From Acidimicrobiales bacterium (GTDB taxonomy: Bacteria > Actinomycetota > Acidimicrobiia > Acidimicrobiales > SZUA-35), in assembly GCA_041394265.1 (NCBI GenBank), contig JAWKIO010000006.1:186001-250000 (forward strand): a stretch of 64,000 nucleotides of DNA, in the 5' to 3' direction. The translations under genes and the position numbers were made by a program. Positions 39,839 to 48,489 of the stretch are shown piece after piece. Numbering within the stretch: the first letter of the stretch is position 1; each line of letters begins with the position of its first letter. Under the pieces are notes generated by a model, which was not told the DNA's origin, ran no database searches, and was given only the letters and a program-made list of their open reading frames with translations.

Positions 39839-41218
39839 TCACTCGGCCGCCTCGCCGAGCACTTCGGCCAGTGCCGGGTGGACGAAGAGCGACTCCACGA
39901 GATCGGAGACCTTGAGTCCGGCGGTGACGGCCAGCGCCAGCACCGAGATCAGTTCGGCGGCGTGGCGTCCGACGATCGATCCACCGAGGACGACACCGGT
40001 GGCCGGATCGGACACGATCTTCACGAAGCCTCGTGAGTCGTTGTTGATCAGGGCCTTGGCCGAGACCGAGAACGGCACCTTGGTGACCCGAATCTTTCGG
40101 CCCTCGGCAAAGGCGTCGGCCTCGGCGAGACCGACATCGGCGATCTCCGGATCGGTGAAGATCGCCGAGGCCGCCTTCTCGTAGTCGAGGTGGCGGTGGG
40201 GTCCGGCGTGGAGGCCCATGGCGTGCTCGGCGATCTTGCGTCCTTGCATCGATGCAACCGACGACAGCGGCAGCTTGCCCGACACGTCACCCGCCGCGTA
40301 GATGTGCGGCACGCTCGAGCGGAGGTTGTGGTCGACCTTGACGTAGCCCCATTCGGTCTCGACACCGGCCGCTTCGAGCCCGAGATCTTCGGTGTTCGGG
40401 ATCGAGCCGATGGCGAGGAGTGCGTGGGACCCCTCGGCGATGCGGCCGTCGTCGCAATAGATCGACACTCGGCCGTCGGCCACCTCGGCTCGCTCGGCGC
40501 GAGCACCCATGAACAGTCGCACGCCTCGGTCGAGGAAGCTCTGCTCGAGCACCGCCGCCACTTCGGGATCCTTGTTGGGCAACACCTGCTGGCGGCTGAC
40601 GATGAGCGTGACCTTCGAGCCGAACGAGTTGAACATGTGGACGAACTCCACACCGGTGACACCGGAGCCGATCACGATCAGGTGCTCGGGCAGTTCGGGT
40701 GGCGGATAGGCGTGACGGGTGGTGAGCAGGCGCTCTCCGTCGATCGCTGCCCAGTCGGGAATACGAGGTCGGGATCCGGTGGAGATGAGGATGACGTCGG
40801 CTTCGAGCACGGTGGTCGACCCGTCGGCGAGGGTGGCCTCGACGTGGTGGTCGTCGACCAGTCGACCGGTGCCATTGATGAGCCGCACGTTCTGGCTCTC
40901 GAGCAGGCTCGACACCGAGGACTCGAGCCGGGTGGTGATGGTGCCGATCCGGGTGCGGAGCGCATCGAAGTCGAGCTCGACGTCGACTCGGGCGAGGCCC
41001 ATCTTCGCCGCCTCCGACATCATCGACATGGCACCCCCGGTGGCGATCATCGCCTTCGACGGGATGCAGTCGAGCAGGTGGGCGGCACCGCCGACGATGT
41101 CCTTCTCGATCAGGGTGACATCGGCGCCGAAGCGAGCGGCATAGGTGGCGCAGTTCGTTCCACCGGGACCACCGCCGATGATGACGAAGCGTTTCCTGGT
41201 TCCCTGCGTTCCGTGCAT
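39839..41218 (-). CDS. LpdA-like NAD(P)H-quinone reductase (pyridine nucleotide-disulfide family)
   Basis: 459 aa flavoprotein. FAD motif VIIGGGPGGTNCATYA, NAD motif VIGSGVTGVEFVH, and YAAGDVSGKL FAD block. The redox disulfide of lipoamide dehydrogenases (CxxxxC) is absent: the site reads GGAAHLLDCIPSK, keeping only the second Cys. The mycobacterial LpdA (Rv3303c) has the same replacement and is a quinone reductase, which is the best assignment here. TAGAGT 8 nt before the ATG suggests a leaderless mRNA. Confidence 0.88.
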   Translation of the reverse strand: MHGTQGTRKRFVIIGGGPGGTNCATYAARFGADVTLIEKDIVGGAAHLLDCIPSKAMIATGGAMSMMSEAAKMGLARVDVELDFDALRTRIGTITTRLESSVSSLLESQNVRLINGTGRLVDDHHVEATLADGSTTVLEADVILISTGSRPRIPDWAAIDGERLLTTRHAYPPPELPEHLIVIGSGVTGVEFVHMFNSFGSKVTLIVSRQQVLPNKDPEVAAVLEQSFLDRGVRLFMGARAERAEVADGRVSIYCDDGRIAEGSHALLAIGSIPNTEDLGLEAAGVETEWGYVKVDHNLRSSVPHIYAAGDVSGKLPLSSVASMQGRKIAEHAMGLHAGPHRHLDYEKAASAIFTDPEIADVGLAEADAFAEGRKIRVTKVPFSVSAKALINNDSRGFVKIVSDPATGVVLGGSIVGRHAAELISVLALAVTAGLKVSDLVESLFVHPALAEVLGEAAE

Positions 41219-41226
41219 GTCGGTGG

Positions 41227-41232
41227 ACTCTA
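41227..41232 (-). promoter_or_regulatory. -10 box of leaderless LpdA-like transcript
   Basis: TAGAGT on the minus strand, 8 nt before ATG 41218. Confidence 0.5.
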
Positions 41233-41278
41233 CTCGCCCGCCGACGGTCCACCCGGGACTCCTCCCGAGCCCACGACA

Positions 41279-41303
41279 GCCGTAGTGCCCCTGCGGCTAC
41301 GGC
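41279..41303 (-). terminator. weak hairpin at the end of the 41297 glycosyltransferase gene
   Basis: GCCGTAG (41279-41285) pairs with CTACGGC (41297-41303) around an 11-nt GC-rich loop. It overlaps the stop codon and has no T-tract, so a terminator role is tentative. Confidence 0.25.
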
Positions 41304-42391
41304 GACGAGAGCCGGCGGTAGAGGTCGACGAGCGCGTCGACCGCAGCGGGCCAGGTGTAGTGCTCGACCCGGGCCGCGCCGGCGGCGAGCAGGCGGAGCC
41401 GCTCGTTGTCGTCGGTCAGCACCCGGTCGATGGCGTCGGCCAGGGCGGATGCCTCGCCGGAGGGGACCAGCAGGGCCCCGTCGGCCATGACCTCGGGGAT
41501 GGAGCCCACCGCCGTGGCGACGACGGGAACTCCCGACGCCGCGGCTTCGAGCGGCGGTAGACCGAAGCCCTCGTAGATCGACGGGTACACGAACACCGAC
41601 GCGCCGGCGAGTAGGTCGGCCTTGGTGTTCTCCGAGACGTAACCGAGCCGAATCACCTCGTTCGCAACACCGCTCTCGGCCAGCGCCTTCTCGTAGGCCT
41701 CGGTGCCCCAACCGTCACCCCCGGCCACGACCAGGCGAAGATCGGGGTGTCGGGCGCGAAGTTCGGCGAATGCCCGGAGCAGCGTGGGGTGGTCCTTGCG
41801 GGGCTCGATCGTGCCGAGCGCCAAGAGGTACGGGTGGCCACCGCTCGCTTCGAGCCCGGCCGAGGCATCTCCCGAACTCGGCGGCACCATGCCGTTGCTG
41901 ATTGTGTGCACGCGCTCGGCCGGGATCGGCAGGTAGTGCAACGCCTCCTCGGCGACGGTGTTGGACACGGCGTGGATGTGGGCGCCGCGACGGATGGCTT
42001 CGTCGACGAGCCGGGGGAAGCTGTGGGTGGCGCCCCCGACCAACTCGGGAAATCGCCAGGCGGTGAAGTCATGGATCGTCAATAGTTCGGCGCCACCACC
42101 GGCCGGCGGCACCACGTAGTTCGGTCCGTGTACGACGTCGTAGCCCCGAACGCTCGGCCTCGACGCGTAGCGCCACGCCCAGTGGTAGGCCTGCGCCGGC
42201 AGCGGTAGACGACGCAACGGTGCTCCCGGTGGCAGGTGAGACCCGAGGTCGGCGCCAGCCCGTCGGGAGATCAGCAGCACCGTGAGATCGATGTCGTCGT
42301 TGGCGGCCAGTCCCTTGGTGAGTTCGTCGACCACCGCCCCGACGCCAGACCTCGACCCGACCAACGAGGTTCCGTCGAGGGCGATGCGCAT
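41297..42391 (-). CDS. GT4 family glycosyltransferase
   Basis: 364 aa, GT-B fold. N-terminal ALDGTSLVGSRSGVGAVVDEL is the acceptor-side loop; LTIHDFTAWRFPEL, ALGTIEPRKDHPTLLRAF and PSIYEGFGLPPLEAAASGVPVVA (E(x7)E) are typical of mannosyl/rhamnosyl GT4 enzymes. Acceptor unknown. It lies alone, 79 bp upstream of lpdA on the same strand, divergent from mutB, about 3 kb from the large glycan locus. Leaderless start: TAGGAT 6 nt before the ATG. Confidence 0.9.
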   Translation of the reverse strand: MRIALDGTSLVGSRSGVGAVVDELTKGLAANDDIDLTVLLISRRAGADLGSHLPPGAPLRRLPLPAQAYHWAWRYASRPSVRGYDVVHGPNYVVPPAGGGAELLTIHDFTAWRFPELVGGATHSFPRLVDEAIRRGAHIHAVSNTVAEEALHYLPIPAERVHTISNGMVPPSSGDASAGLEASGGHPYLLALGTIEPRKDHPTLLRAFAELRARHPDLRLVVAGGDGWGTEAYEKALAESGVANEVIRLGYVSENTKADLLAGASVFVYPSIYEGFGLPPLEAAASGVPVVATAVGSIPEVMADGALLVPSGEASALADAIDRVLTDDNERLRLLAAGAARVEHYTWPAAVDALVDLYRRLSSP

Positions 42392-42397
42392 CGGGCG

Positions 42398-42403
42398 ATC
42401 CTA
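42398..42403 (-). promoter_or_regulatory. -10 box of leaderless glycosyltransferase transcript
   Basis: TAGGAT on the minus strand, 6 nt before ATG 42391. Confidence 0.5.
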
Positions 42404-42443
42404 GGACCCCAGTCCCCCATTCGTTTGTTCGCTGTCCAGGCAA

Positions 42444-42449
42444 TACCAT
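42444..42449 (+). promoter_or_regulatory. -10 box of leaderless mutB transcript
   Basis: TACCAT, 7 nt before GTG 42457. Confidence 0.55.
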
Positions 42450-42456
42450 CGACGCC

Positions 42457-44583
42457 GTGACGAGCCATGCGAATGACCGGACCGAATGGGAGAAGGCCGC
42501 CGAGGCCGAGATGCGAGGGAAGCCGGTTGCCGATCTCACGGTGACCACCCCCGAGGGCATCGAGATCCAGCCCCTCTACACGAGCGACGACGTCGCCGGG
42601 CTTTCCCACCTCGACAGCCTTCCGGGGTTCGAGCCTTATGTCCGCGGCCCCCGGGCCACGATGTACACCAACCGGCCCTGGACCATCCGCCAGTACGCCG
42701 GCTTCTCGACCGCCGAGGAATCCAACGCCTTCTACCGGCGCAACCTCGAAGCCGGCCAGATGGGCCTGTCGGTCGCCTTCGATCTCGCCACCCATCGCGG
42801 CTACGACTCCGACCATCCACGCGTGGTCGGCGACGTCGGCAAGGCCGGTGTGGCGATCGACTCGGTCGAAGACGCGAAGATCCTCTTCGATGGCATCCCG
42901 CTCGACAAGATGAGCGTGTCGATGACCATGAACGGCGCCGTCCTGCCGATTTTGGCCTGCTACATCGTGGCCGGCGAGGAGCAGGGTGTCGCCACCGAAC
43001 AGCTCTCGGGGACCATCCAGAACGACATCCTCAAGGAGTTCATGGTCCGCAACACCTACATCTACCCGCCGGTGCCGTCGATGCGGATCGTGGCCGACAT
43101 CATCGAGTACACGGCGCAGAAGATGCCCCGGTTCAATTCGATCTCGATCTCGGGCTACCACATGCAGGAGGCAGGTGCGACCGCCGATCTCGAGCTGGCG
43201 TTCACCCTCGCCGACGGGATCGAGTACGTACGGGCGGCGCTGGCCAAGGGCCTCGATGTCGACGCGTTCGCCGGTCGCCTCAGCTTCTTCTTCGCCATCG
43301 GCATGGACTTCTTCATGGAGGTTGCCAAGCTGCGGGCCGCCCGCCTGCTGTGGTCCGAACTCATGGCCCAGTTCGAGCCGAAGGACGCCAAGTCCTCGAT
43401 GCTGCGCACCCACTGTCAGACCTCGGGTGTGTCGCTCACCGAGCAGGACCCGTACAACAACGTGGTGCGCACCGCCGTCGAGGCAATGGCTGCCGTGCTC
43501 GGCGGCACCCAGAGCCTCCACACCAACTCCTTCGACGAAGCACTCGGGCTACCCACCGAGTTCAGCGCCCGCATCGCCCGCAACACCCAGCTGATCCTGG
43601 CCGAGGAAACCGGGATCACCCGCACGGTCGATCCGCTCGCCGGTAGCTACTACGTCGAGAAGCTCACCGCCGACCTCGCCGATCGTGCCCGCGCCATCCT
43701 CGCCGAAGTCGAAGAGCTCGGCGGCATGACCGCCGCCATCGACTCCGGCATGCCGAAGCTCCGCATCGAGGCGGCCGCCGCCCGCCGTCAGGCCCGGGTC
43801 GACCGGGGCGAAGACGTCGTGGTCGGTGTCAACAAGTACCGCCCCGAGCATCCCGATCAGGTCGACGTGCTCGATATCGACAACACCGCCGTCCGTGAGT
43901 CGCAGATCGCCCGACTCGAGCAGGTCCGCTCGAGCCGTGATCAGGCGGCCTGCGACGCTGCGCTCGAAGCGCTCACCGCCGCCGCGTCCGGCGATGGCAA
44001 CCTGCTCGCCGCCTGTGTCGACGCCGCCCGCGCTCGGGCCACCGTCGGCGAGATGTCCGACGCCATGGAGGCGGTCTTCGGTCGACACCAGGCCGAGACC
44101 CGTACCATTGCCGGTGTGTACGGAGCGGCCTACGAGGGTGACGACGAGTTCAACTCGGTGGTCGCCGCCGTCGAGGCCTTCGCCGAGTCCGCCGGGCGCC
44201 GGCCCCGCATGCTCGTGGCGAAGATGGGCCAGGACGGACACGACCGAGGGGCCAAGGTCATCGCTACCGCCTTCGCCGACCTTGGCTTCGACGTCGACGT
44301 CGGCCCGCTGTTCCAGACCCCGGCCGAGGTGGCCCGCGATGCCGTCGACAACGACGTGCACATCGTCGGCGTGTCGTCGCAGGCTGCGGGGCACAAGACC
44401 CTCGTTCCCCAGCTGATCGATGAGCTCCGCGCCAACGGCGCCGGCGACGTCGTCGTGGTGTGTGGTGGCGTGATCCCGCCGCAGGACTACCAGATGCTGC
44501 GCGACGCCGGGGTCGGCGCCATCTTCGGGCCGGGCACCAACATCTGCTCGGCCGCACACGAGGTCCTCGGCCTCCTGGGCTGA
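42457..44583 (+). CDS. mutB: methylmalonyl-CoA mutase (B12-dependent, large subunit)
   Basis: Interconverts (R)-methylmalonyl-CoA and succinyl-CoA; 708 aa. TIM-barrel part (about 30-540): RPWTIRQYAGFSTAEESN, GLSVAFDLATHRGYDSDHP, TIQNDILKEFMVRNTYIYPP, SISGYHMQEAG, HCQTSGVSL. Cobalamin domain (about 575-708) with GQDGHDRGAK giving the DxHxxG base-off ligand. No small subunit gene lies beside it, so it is either a homodimer or pairs with a remote subunit. GTG start with a leaderless promoter; meaB follows after 21 bp. Confidence 0.96.
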   Translation: MTSHANDRTEWEKAAEAEMRGKPVADLTVTTPEGIEIQPLYTSDDVAGLSHLDSLPGFEPYVRGPRATMYTNRPWTIRQYAGFSTAEESNAFYRRNLEAGQMGLSVAFDLATHRGYDSDHPRVVGDVGKAGVAIDSVEDAKILFDGIPLDKMSVSMTMNGAVLPILACYIVAGEEQGVATEQLSGTIQNDILKEFMVRNTYIYPPVPSMRIVADIIEYTAQKMPRFNSISISGYHMQEAGATADLELAFTLADGIEYVRAALAKGLDVDAFAGRLSFFFAIGMDFFMEVAKLRAARLLWSELMAQFEPKDAKSSMLRTHCQTSGVSLTEQDPYNNVVRTAVEAMAAVLGGTQSLHTNSFDEALGLPTEFSARIARNTQLILAEETGITRTVDPLAGSYYVEKLTADLADRARAILAEVEELGGMTAAIDSGMPKLRIEAAAARRQARVDRGEDVVVGVNKYRPEHPDQVDVLDIDNTAVRESQIARLEQVRSSRDQAACDAALEALTAAASGDGNLLAACVDAARARATVGEMSDAMEAVFGRHQAETRTIAGVYGAAYEGDDEFNSVVAAVEAFAESAGRRPRMLVAKMGQDGHDRGAKVIATAFADLGFDVDVGPLFQTPAEVARDAVDNDVHIVGVSSQAAGHKTLVPQLIDELRANGAGDVVVVCGGVIPPQDYQMLRDAGVGAIFGPGTNICSAAHEVLGLLG

Positions 44584-44604
44584 CGACCGGCTAGCCCGAC
44601 CACC

Positions 44605-45558
44605 TTGAGCGAACTCGCCGAACTCGTCGTCGCCGGTCAGCGTCGTGCGCTGGCGCGCGCCATCACCCTCGTCGAGTCGACCAACGACGATCATCGCCGA
44701 GACGCCGAGGCCTTGCTCGACGAGCTGCTGCCCCACACCGGCGGGGCCTGGCGGATCGGCATCTCGGGAACTCCCGGCGTCGGCAAGTCCACCTTCATCG
44801 AGGCCTTCGGACTCCACCTCGTGTCGCAGGGCCACCGCGTTGCGGTCCTCGCCGTCGATCCCACGTCGGCTCGCACCGGCGGCTCGATCCTTGGCGACAA
44901 GACCCGAATGTCGGAACTCAATCGACAGCCGAACGCCTACATCCGCCCGTCGCCCGCTGGCGGCTCCCTCGGAGGAATCACCCGCAAGACTCGCGAAGCC
45001 GTGCTGCTGTGCGAGGCGGCGGGCTATGACGTGGTGCTGGTCGAGACCGTCGGTGTCGGCCAATCCGAGATCGCCGTCGCCGACGTCACCGATCTGTTCC
45101 TGCTGCTGCTGGCACCCGGGGGTGGCGATGACCTCCAGGGCATCAAGCGCGGTGTGATGGAGCTGGCCGACCTGGTGGTGATCAACAAGGCCGACGGCAG
45201 GAACGAAGCGTTGGCCAGGCATACCGCTGCCGACTACCGCCAGGCCCTCCACATGGTCCGCTCGAAGTGGCCGGGACATCCGACCGACGTGGTGATGTGC
45301 TCGGCATTGCACGGCACCGGTGTACCCGAGATCTGGACCGCCCTGACTGATCTCCACGAGCGCCTCGCCGACGACGGCCACATCGATCGCTTGCGCAGCG
45401 AGCAAGCGGTGAAGGCATTCTGGGCCGAGGTCCAGGAGCGGCTGATCGATCAGCTCCTGCGTACCAGCGCCGGGTCCGGGGCTGCGGAGACGCTCGAGGC
45501 AGAGGTCTCGGCAGGCAGACGGAACGCGTCATCGGCAGCGCGCTCGCTCATTCCGTAG
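44605..45558 (+). CDS. meaB: MeaB/ArgK-type GTPase chaperone of methylmalonyl-CoA mutase
   Basis: G3E-family P-loop GTPase that guards and reloads the mutase cofactor; 317 aa. Walker A GTPGVGKSTF (about 53-62), AVDPTSARTGGSILGDKTRM (switch/base region), VETVGVGQSE (Walker B and switch III), and NKADG guanine-specificity motif. TTG start at 44605 with no Shine-Dalgarno but TAGCCC 7 nt upstream (44592-44597), so an additional internal leaderless promoter is possible. Directly downstream of mutB, the usual pairing. Confidence 0.95.
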   Translation: MSELAELVVAGQRRALARAITLVESTNDDHRRDAEALLDELLPHTGGAWRIGISGTPGVGKSTFIEAFGLHLVSQGHRVAVLAVDPTSARTGGSILGDKTRMSELNRQPNAYIRPSPAGGSLGGITRKTREAVLLCEAAGYDVVLVETVGVGQSEIAVADVTDLFLLLLAPGGGDDLQGIKRGVMELADLVVINKADGRNEALARHTAADYRQALHMVRSKWPGHPTDVVMCSALHGTGVPEIWTALTDLHERLADDGHIDRLRSEQAVKAFWAEVQERLIDQLLRTSAGSGAAETLEAEVSAGRRNASSAARSLIP

Positions 45559-45574
45559 TCGACCGGCTCACCGG

Positions 45575-45580
45575 TACGGT
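45575..45580 (+). promoter_or_regulatory. -10 box of leaderless 2-epimerase transcript
   Basis: TACGGT, 8 nt before ATG 45589; 16 bp after the meaB stop. Confidence 0.45.
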
Positions 45581-45588
45581 GGCAGCCA

Positions 45589-46677
45589 ATGAGCAAGCAC
45601 ATGATCCAGGTGTTCATCGGCACCAAGGCCCAGTACATCAAGACGGCGCCTCTCCTTCGGCTGATGGACGAGCGCGGCGTCGACTACACCCTCATCGACT
45701 CGGGTCAACACGCCGACATCGCCAGGACCATGCGCCAGGAGCTCGGCGTCCGTGAGCCGGACGTCATCATCGCCGACGATGGCGACATCTCGACGATTCC
45801 GGATGCGATTCGTTGGGCGGCCAGACTGAGTACCCGCCTCGTCCGGGCCAGCAAGCTTCGTGACGAGGTCTTTGGCGGCGCCGGCGGCATTTGCGTGGTG
45901 CACGGCGACACCCCGTCGACACTGCTGTCGGCACTCATGGCCTGGCGTGCCGGGCTCCGGGTCGCTCACATGGAGGCCGGGCTGCGGTCGCGCAATCTGC
46001 TCCACCCTTTCCCCGAGGAACTGATCCGGATCTTCGTGATGCGGTTCGCCGACATCTGCTTCGCTCCGACACCCGACGCGGTCGAGAATCTGCTCAGCAC
46101 TCGGCACCGGGGCGAGATCATCGCCCTCGACGGCAACACGTCGATCGAGGCGGTCAGCCATGCGACGGCCACCGGGGACACCGTCACCAGCGGTCCGGCG
46201 GTCGTCACGATGCATCGCGTCGAGAACCTTCGGAACGCCAAGCGGGTCGAGGGCTGGTTGTCTGCCGTCGAGAAGGTGGCCGACCGCTATGACGTGCGCT
46301 TCGTGATGCACGAGCCGACCCGCAAGGTGCTCGAGCCCATCGGTGGCCTCGACCGGCTCCGTAAGGCGGGAGTCGAGGTCTCACCGCTCATCAGCCACAC
46401 CGAGTTCGTCGGGCTGCTCAGCGCAGCGCCGTTGGCGATCATCGACGGAGGCTCGATCCAGGAAGAGTGTGGCTACCTCGGACTGCCCACCCTGTTGTGG
46501 CGGGACCACACCGAGCGTGAGCATGGCATCGGCAGGAACGTCGTGTTGTCACACTTCGACCAAGACGTTGTCGACCGCTTCCTCGACGAACTCGAAGAAC
46601 TCCGACAGCCGGCGCAGCTGCCCGATGTCACGCCGAGCGTGCAGATCCTCGACGAGCTCCTCGCTCGATTGGGTTGA
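45589..46677 (+). CDS. UDP-N-acetylglucosamine 2-epimerase family enzyme
   Basis: 362 aa, GT-B-like fold; makes or hydrolyses UDP-GlcNAc to ManNAc derivatives for surface glycans. Catalytic blocks are intact: VHGDTPST, HMEAGLRS, HPFPEELIR, TMHRVENL and the UDP-binding GGSIQEECGYLGLPTLLWR. The N-terminal loop reads GTKAQYIKTAPL where WecB has GTRPE, a variant also seen in relatives acting on other UDP sugars, so exact substrate is open (WecB or NeuC/hydrolysing type). First gene of the glycan locus, convergent with a glycosyltransferase 12 bp away. Confidence 0.87.
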   Translation: MSKHMIQVFIGTKAQYIKTAPLLRLMDERGVDYTLIDSGQHADIARTMRQELGVREPDVIIADDGDISTIPDAIRWAARLSTRLVRASKLRDEVFGGAGGICVVHGDTPSTLLSALMAWRAGLRVAHMEAGLRSRNLLHPFPEELIRIFVMRFADICFAPTPDAVENLLSTRHRGEIIALDGNTSIEAVSHATATGDTVTSGPAVVTMHRVENLRNAKRVEGWLSAVEKVADRYDVRFVMHEPTRKVLEPIGGLDRLRKAGVEVSPLISHTEFVGLLSAAPLAIIDGGSIQEECGYLGLPTLLWRDHTEREHGIGRNVVLSHFDQDVVDRFLDELEELRQPAQLPDVTPSVQILDELLARLG

Positions 46678-46689
46678 ACCTCCCGAAGA

Positions 46690-47745
46690 TCACGAGCCGG
46701 ATCCGTCGAACAGCGCGACGACTTGTTCCGCTCGATCCTGGATGTTCCATCGGCGCAGGACATCATCACGAGCCGCCGTGCCGAGTGCCCGTCGGCGCTC
46801 GTCGTCATCGAGGACCGCTCGAAGCAGCTCACCGAGACCATCGACCGGCCCGAGGAGCCCAGTGACGTCATGCTCCACTGCTTCGGCTAGCGGAGCAACG
46901 TCGCTGCCGATCACGACATTGCCGGCCGCCATGACCTCGAGCGCCGTCTGCGAGATGCCGAGAACCGACACGCCGGTACGAAACGGGAGGAGCATGATGT
47001 CGCAATCCCCGAGCGTCTCCAGCAAATCGACCTCATCGAGGAATCCTTTGACCGTCACCCGCTCATCGCCTTCGAACCTGTGTCGAGCCTCCTCCTCGAA
47101 CTCGCCGGTACCAGCGATGATGGCTGTGAGACGGGGTTCTCGATCGAGAGCGTCACGGATCAGGTCGAGAGCGATGTCGGCGCCCTTCACGCGATTGAGG
47201 TGATTGACGAATCCGATCGTGAGACCTTCTGACTCGGTTGCCTGATCGGGAACATCGACGCCTGGCAGGAGCAGACCAACAGGTCGACCGAGCTGCCCTG
47301 CGAGCTGATCACGGAGCGATGTCGACGTGGCGAGTACCGATTCGAATCGCGAGAGCGCACGCACGAAGAACCGGTTGCCCCTCCCGTCCACATGAGTGGC
47401 CTGGAGGAAGATACGACGAGCCGAGCTCCGGCGCAGAGCGAGCGAGAAGGCCTCGACATAGGGCGCCGCCTTGCGCTGGTCGTAGATTCCCGACACGAAA
47501 ACGATCCCGTCGAGGTCGAGACTCCGAGCCTTGTGACCGGCGGCCACCGGAAAGATGCCAGCGCACCGATGAACTGCGTGACCGTCGAGCGTGAGGAACT
47601 TGTCGTCGCCCCACGAGCGGGAGGTGATGACGTGCAGCTCGCACCGACCAGCGAGTGCCCGGTCGAGGACTCGAAGGAACCCGATGATTCCCGAGACCCG
47701 CTCGAGCGGCGGGTAGTACTTGACGACGACGCCGACGCGCCTCAT
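46690..47745 (-). CDS. GT4 family glycosyltransferase
   Basis: 351 aa. N-terminal VVVKYYPPLERVSGIIGFLRVL resembles the acceptor loop of GT4 enzymes; GFVNHLNRVKGADIAL marks the C-terminal domain and GISQTALEVMAAGNVVIGSD replaces the usual E(x7)E, with only the second Glu kept. Last gene of the minus-strand run GT-C, flippase-like protein, methyltransferase, GT. Its ATG shares one base with the methyltransferase stop (TGATG). Confidence 0.87.
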   Translation of the reverse strand: MRRVGVVVKYYPPLERVSGIIGFLRVLDRALAGRCELHVITSRSWGDDKFLTLDGHAVHRCAGIFPVAAGHKARSLDLDGIVFVSGIYDQRKAAPYVEAFSLALRRSSARRIFLQATHVDGRGNRFFVRALSRFESVLATSTSLRDQLAGQLGRPVGLLLPGVDVPDQATESEGLTIGFVNHLNRVKGADIALDLIRDALDREPRLTAIIAGTGEFEEEARHRFEGDERVTVKGFLDEVDLLETLGDCDIMLLPFRTGVSVLGISQTALEVMAAGNVVIGSDVAPLAEAVEHDVTGLLGPVDGLGELLRAVLDDDERRRALGTAARDDVLRRWNIQDRAEQVVALFDGSGS

Positions 47746-48464
47746 CAGCCAACGTCGGGCCGGAGGGTCACCAGAAGATAGCCACCGAACCGGCGGGCAA
47801 TTCCGGAGTCTGCCAATCGGCGATCGAGGAACCGGATCAGCGAACCGAGCACCGGAGCGGTGTAGAACTGCCCGGTTGCCGCAAGCACGCGGATCCCCCG
47901 CACCGCCTCGATGTGCCAGCCGGCCGGAACGTAGCCCTCGATGTCTCGTACCGTGTCGTGGCGGACGAAGACCGGCTCATGACCACGTTTGCGGGTCATG
48001 ATCCGATAGGTCAGCCCTTTGAAGCTGAGCGGGTTGTAGAACTCGACCAACATGGTCCCCCCGGGTCGCACGACCCGGGCCAGTTCCTCCAGGCCACCAA
48101 CGATGTCGGGAACGTGCGGCAGAACCTTGCACGAGTACGCGACGTCGAACGAGTCGTCGGGAAACGGCAGATCGTTCACGCTCGCGTTCGCAACGTCGAG
48201 CCCTTTGGCCTTGCTCACCCCGGCCATTCCCAGCGAGAGGTCGATGCCCACGGCCCGAGTCGCGACTCGTGAGGTGCGCTCGAGGATCAAGCCGGTGCCC
48301 ACGCCGATCTCGAGGATGTCGCCACCCCGGGCGTAGGTCTGAATCCGCTCGACCTCGAGGTCGTTGATCAGCGAGTAGTACCCCTCTCGCCGCTCACCTT
48401 CGTACCAAGTCGAGTAGTCGTCGTAGTAGCCGGCAATTTTCGATCGCTTGTGGTCGTCGGTCAA
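47745..48464 (-). CDS. class I SAM-dependent methyltransferase
   Basis: 239 aa. SAM-binding motif I ILEIGVGTGLIL, post-I acidic VGIDLS, motif DLPFPDDSFDVAYSCKVLPHV and RVVRPGGTMLVEF identify a UbiE/Methyltransf_11 fold. The C-terminal part (GWHIEAVRGIRVLAA) resembles O-methyltransferases of sugar or polyprenol acceptors. TTG 48464 is preferred because AAAGGGAG lies 4-5 nt upstream; ATG 48503 would overlap the upstream gene by 14 bp. Placed among glycosyltransferases, so sugar methylation is likely (inference). Confidence 0.85.
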   Translation of the reverse strand: MTDDHKRSKIAGYYDDYSTWYEGERREGYYSLINDLEVERIQTYARGGDILEIGVGTGLILERTSRVATRAVGIDLSLGMAGVSKAKGLDVANASVNDLPFPDDSFDVAYSCKVLPHVPDIVGGLEELARVVRPGGTMLVEFYNPLSFKGLTYRIMTRKRGHEPVFVRHDTVRDIEGYVPAGWHIEAVRGIRVLAATGQFYTAPVLGSLIRFLDRRLADSGIARRFGGYLLVTLRPDVG

Positions 48465-48489
48465 CGTGCTCCCTTTCCGGGATCGAACC

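Noticed and set aside
40287..41711. 474-codon minus-strand frame across lpdA and the glycosyltransferase end
   Set aside because: It is out of frame with two well-identified proteins and Arg/His-rich.
43549..45405. 618-codon minus-strand frame opposite mutB and meaB
   Set aside because: Spans two genuine genes in antisense; composition is Gly/Asp/His-rich shadow coding.
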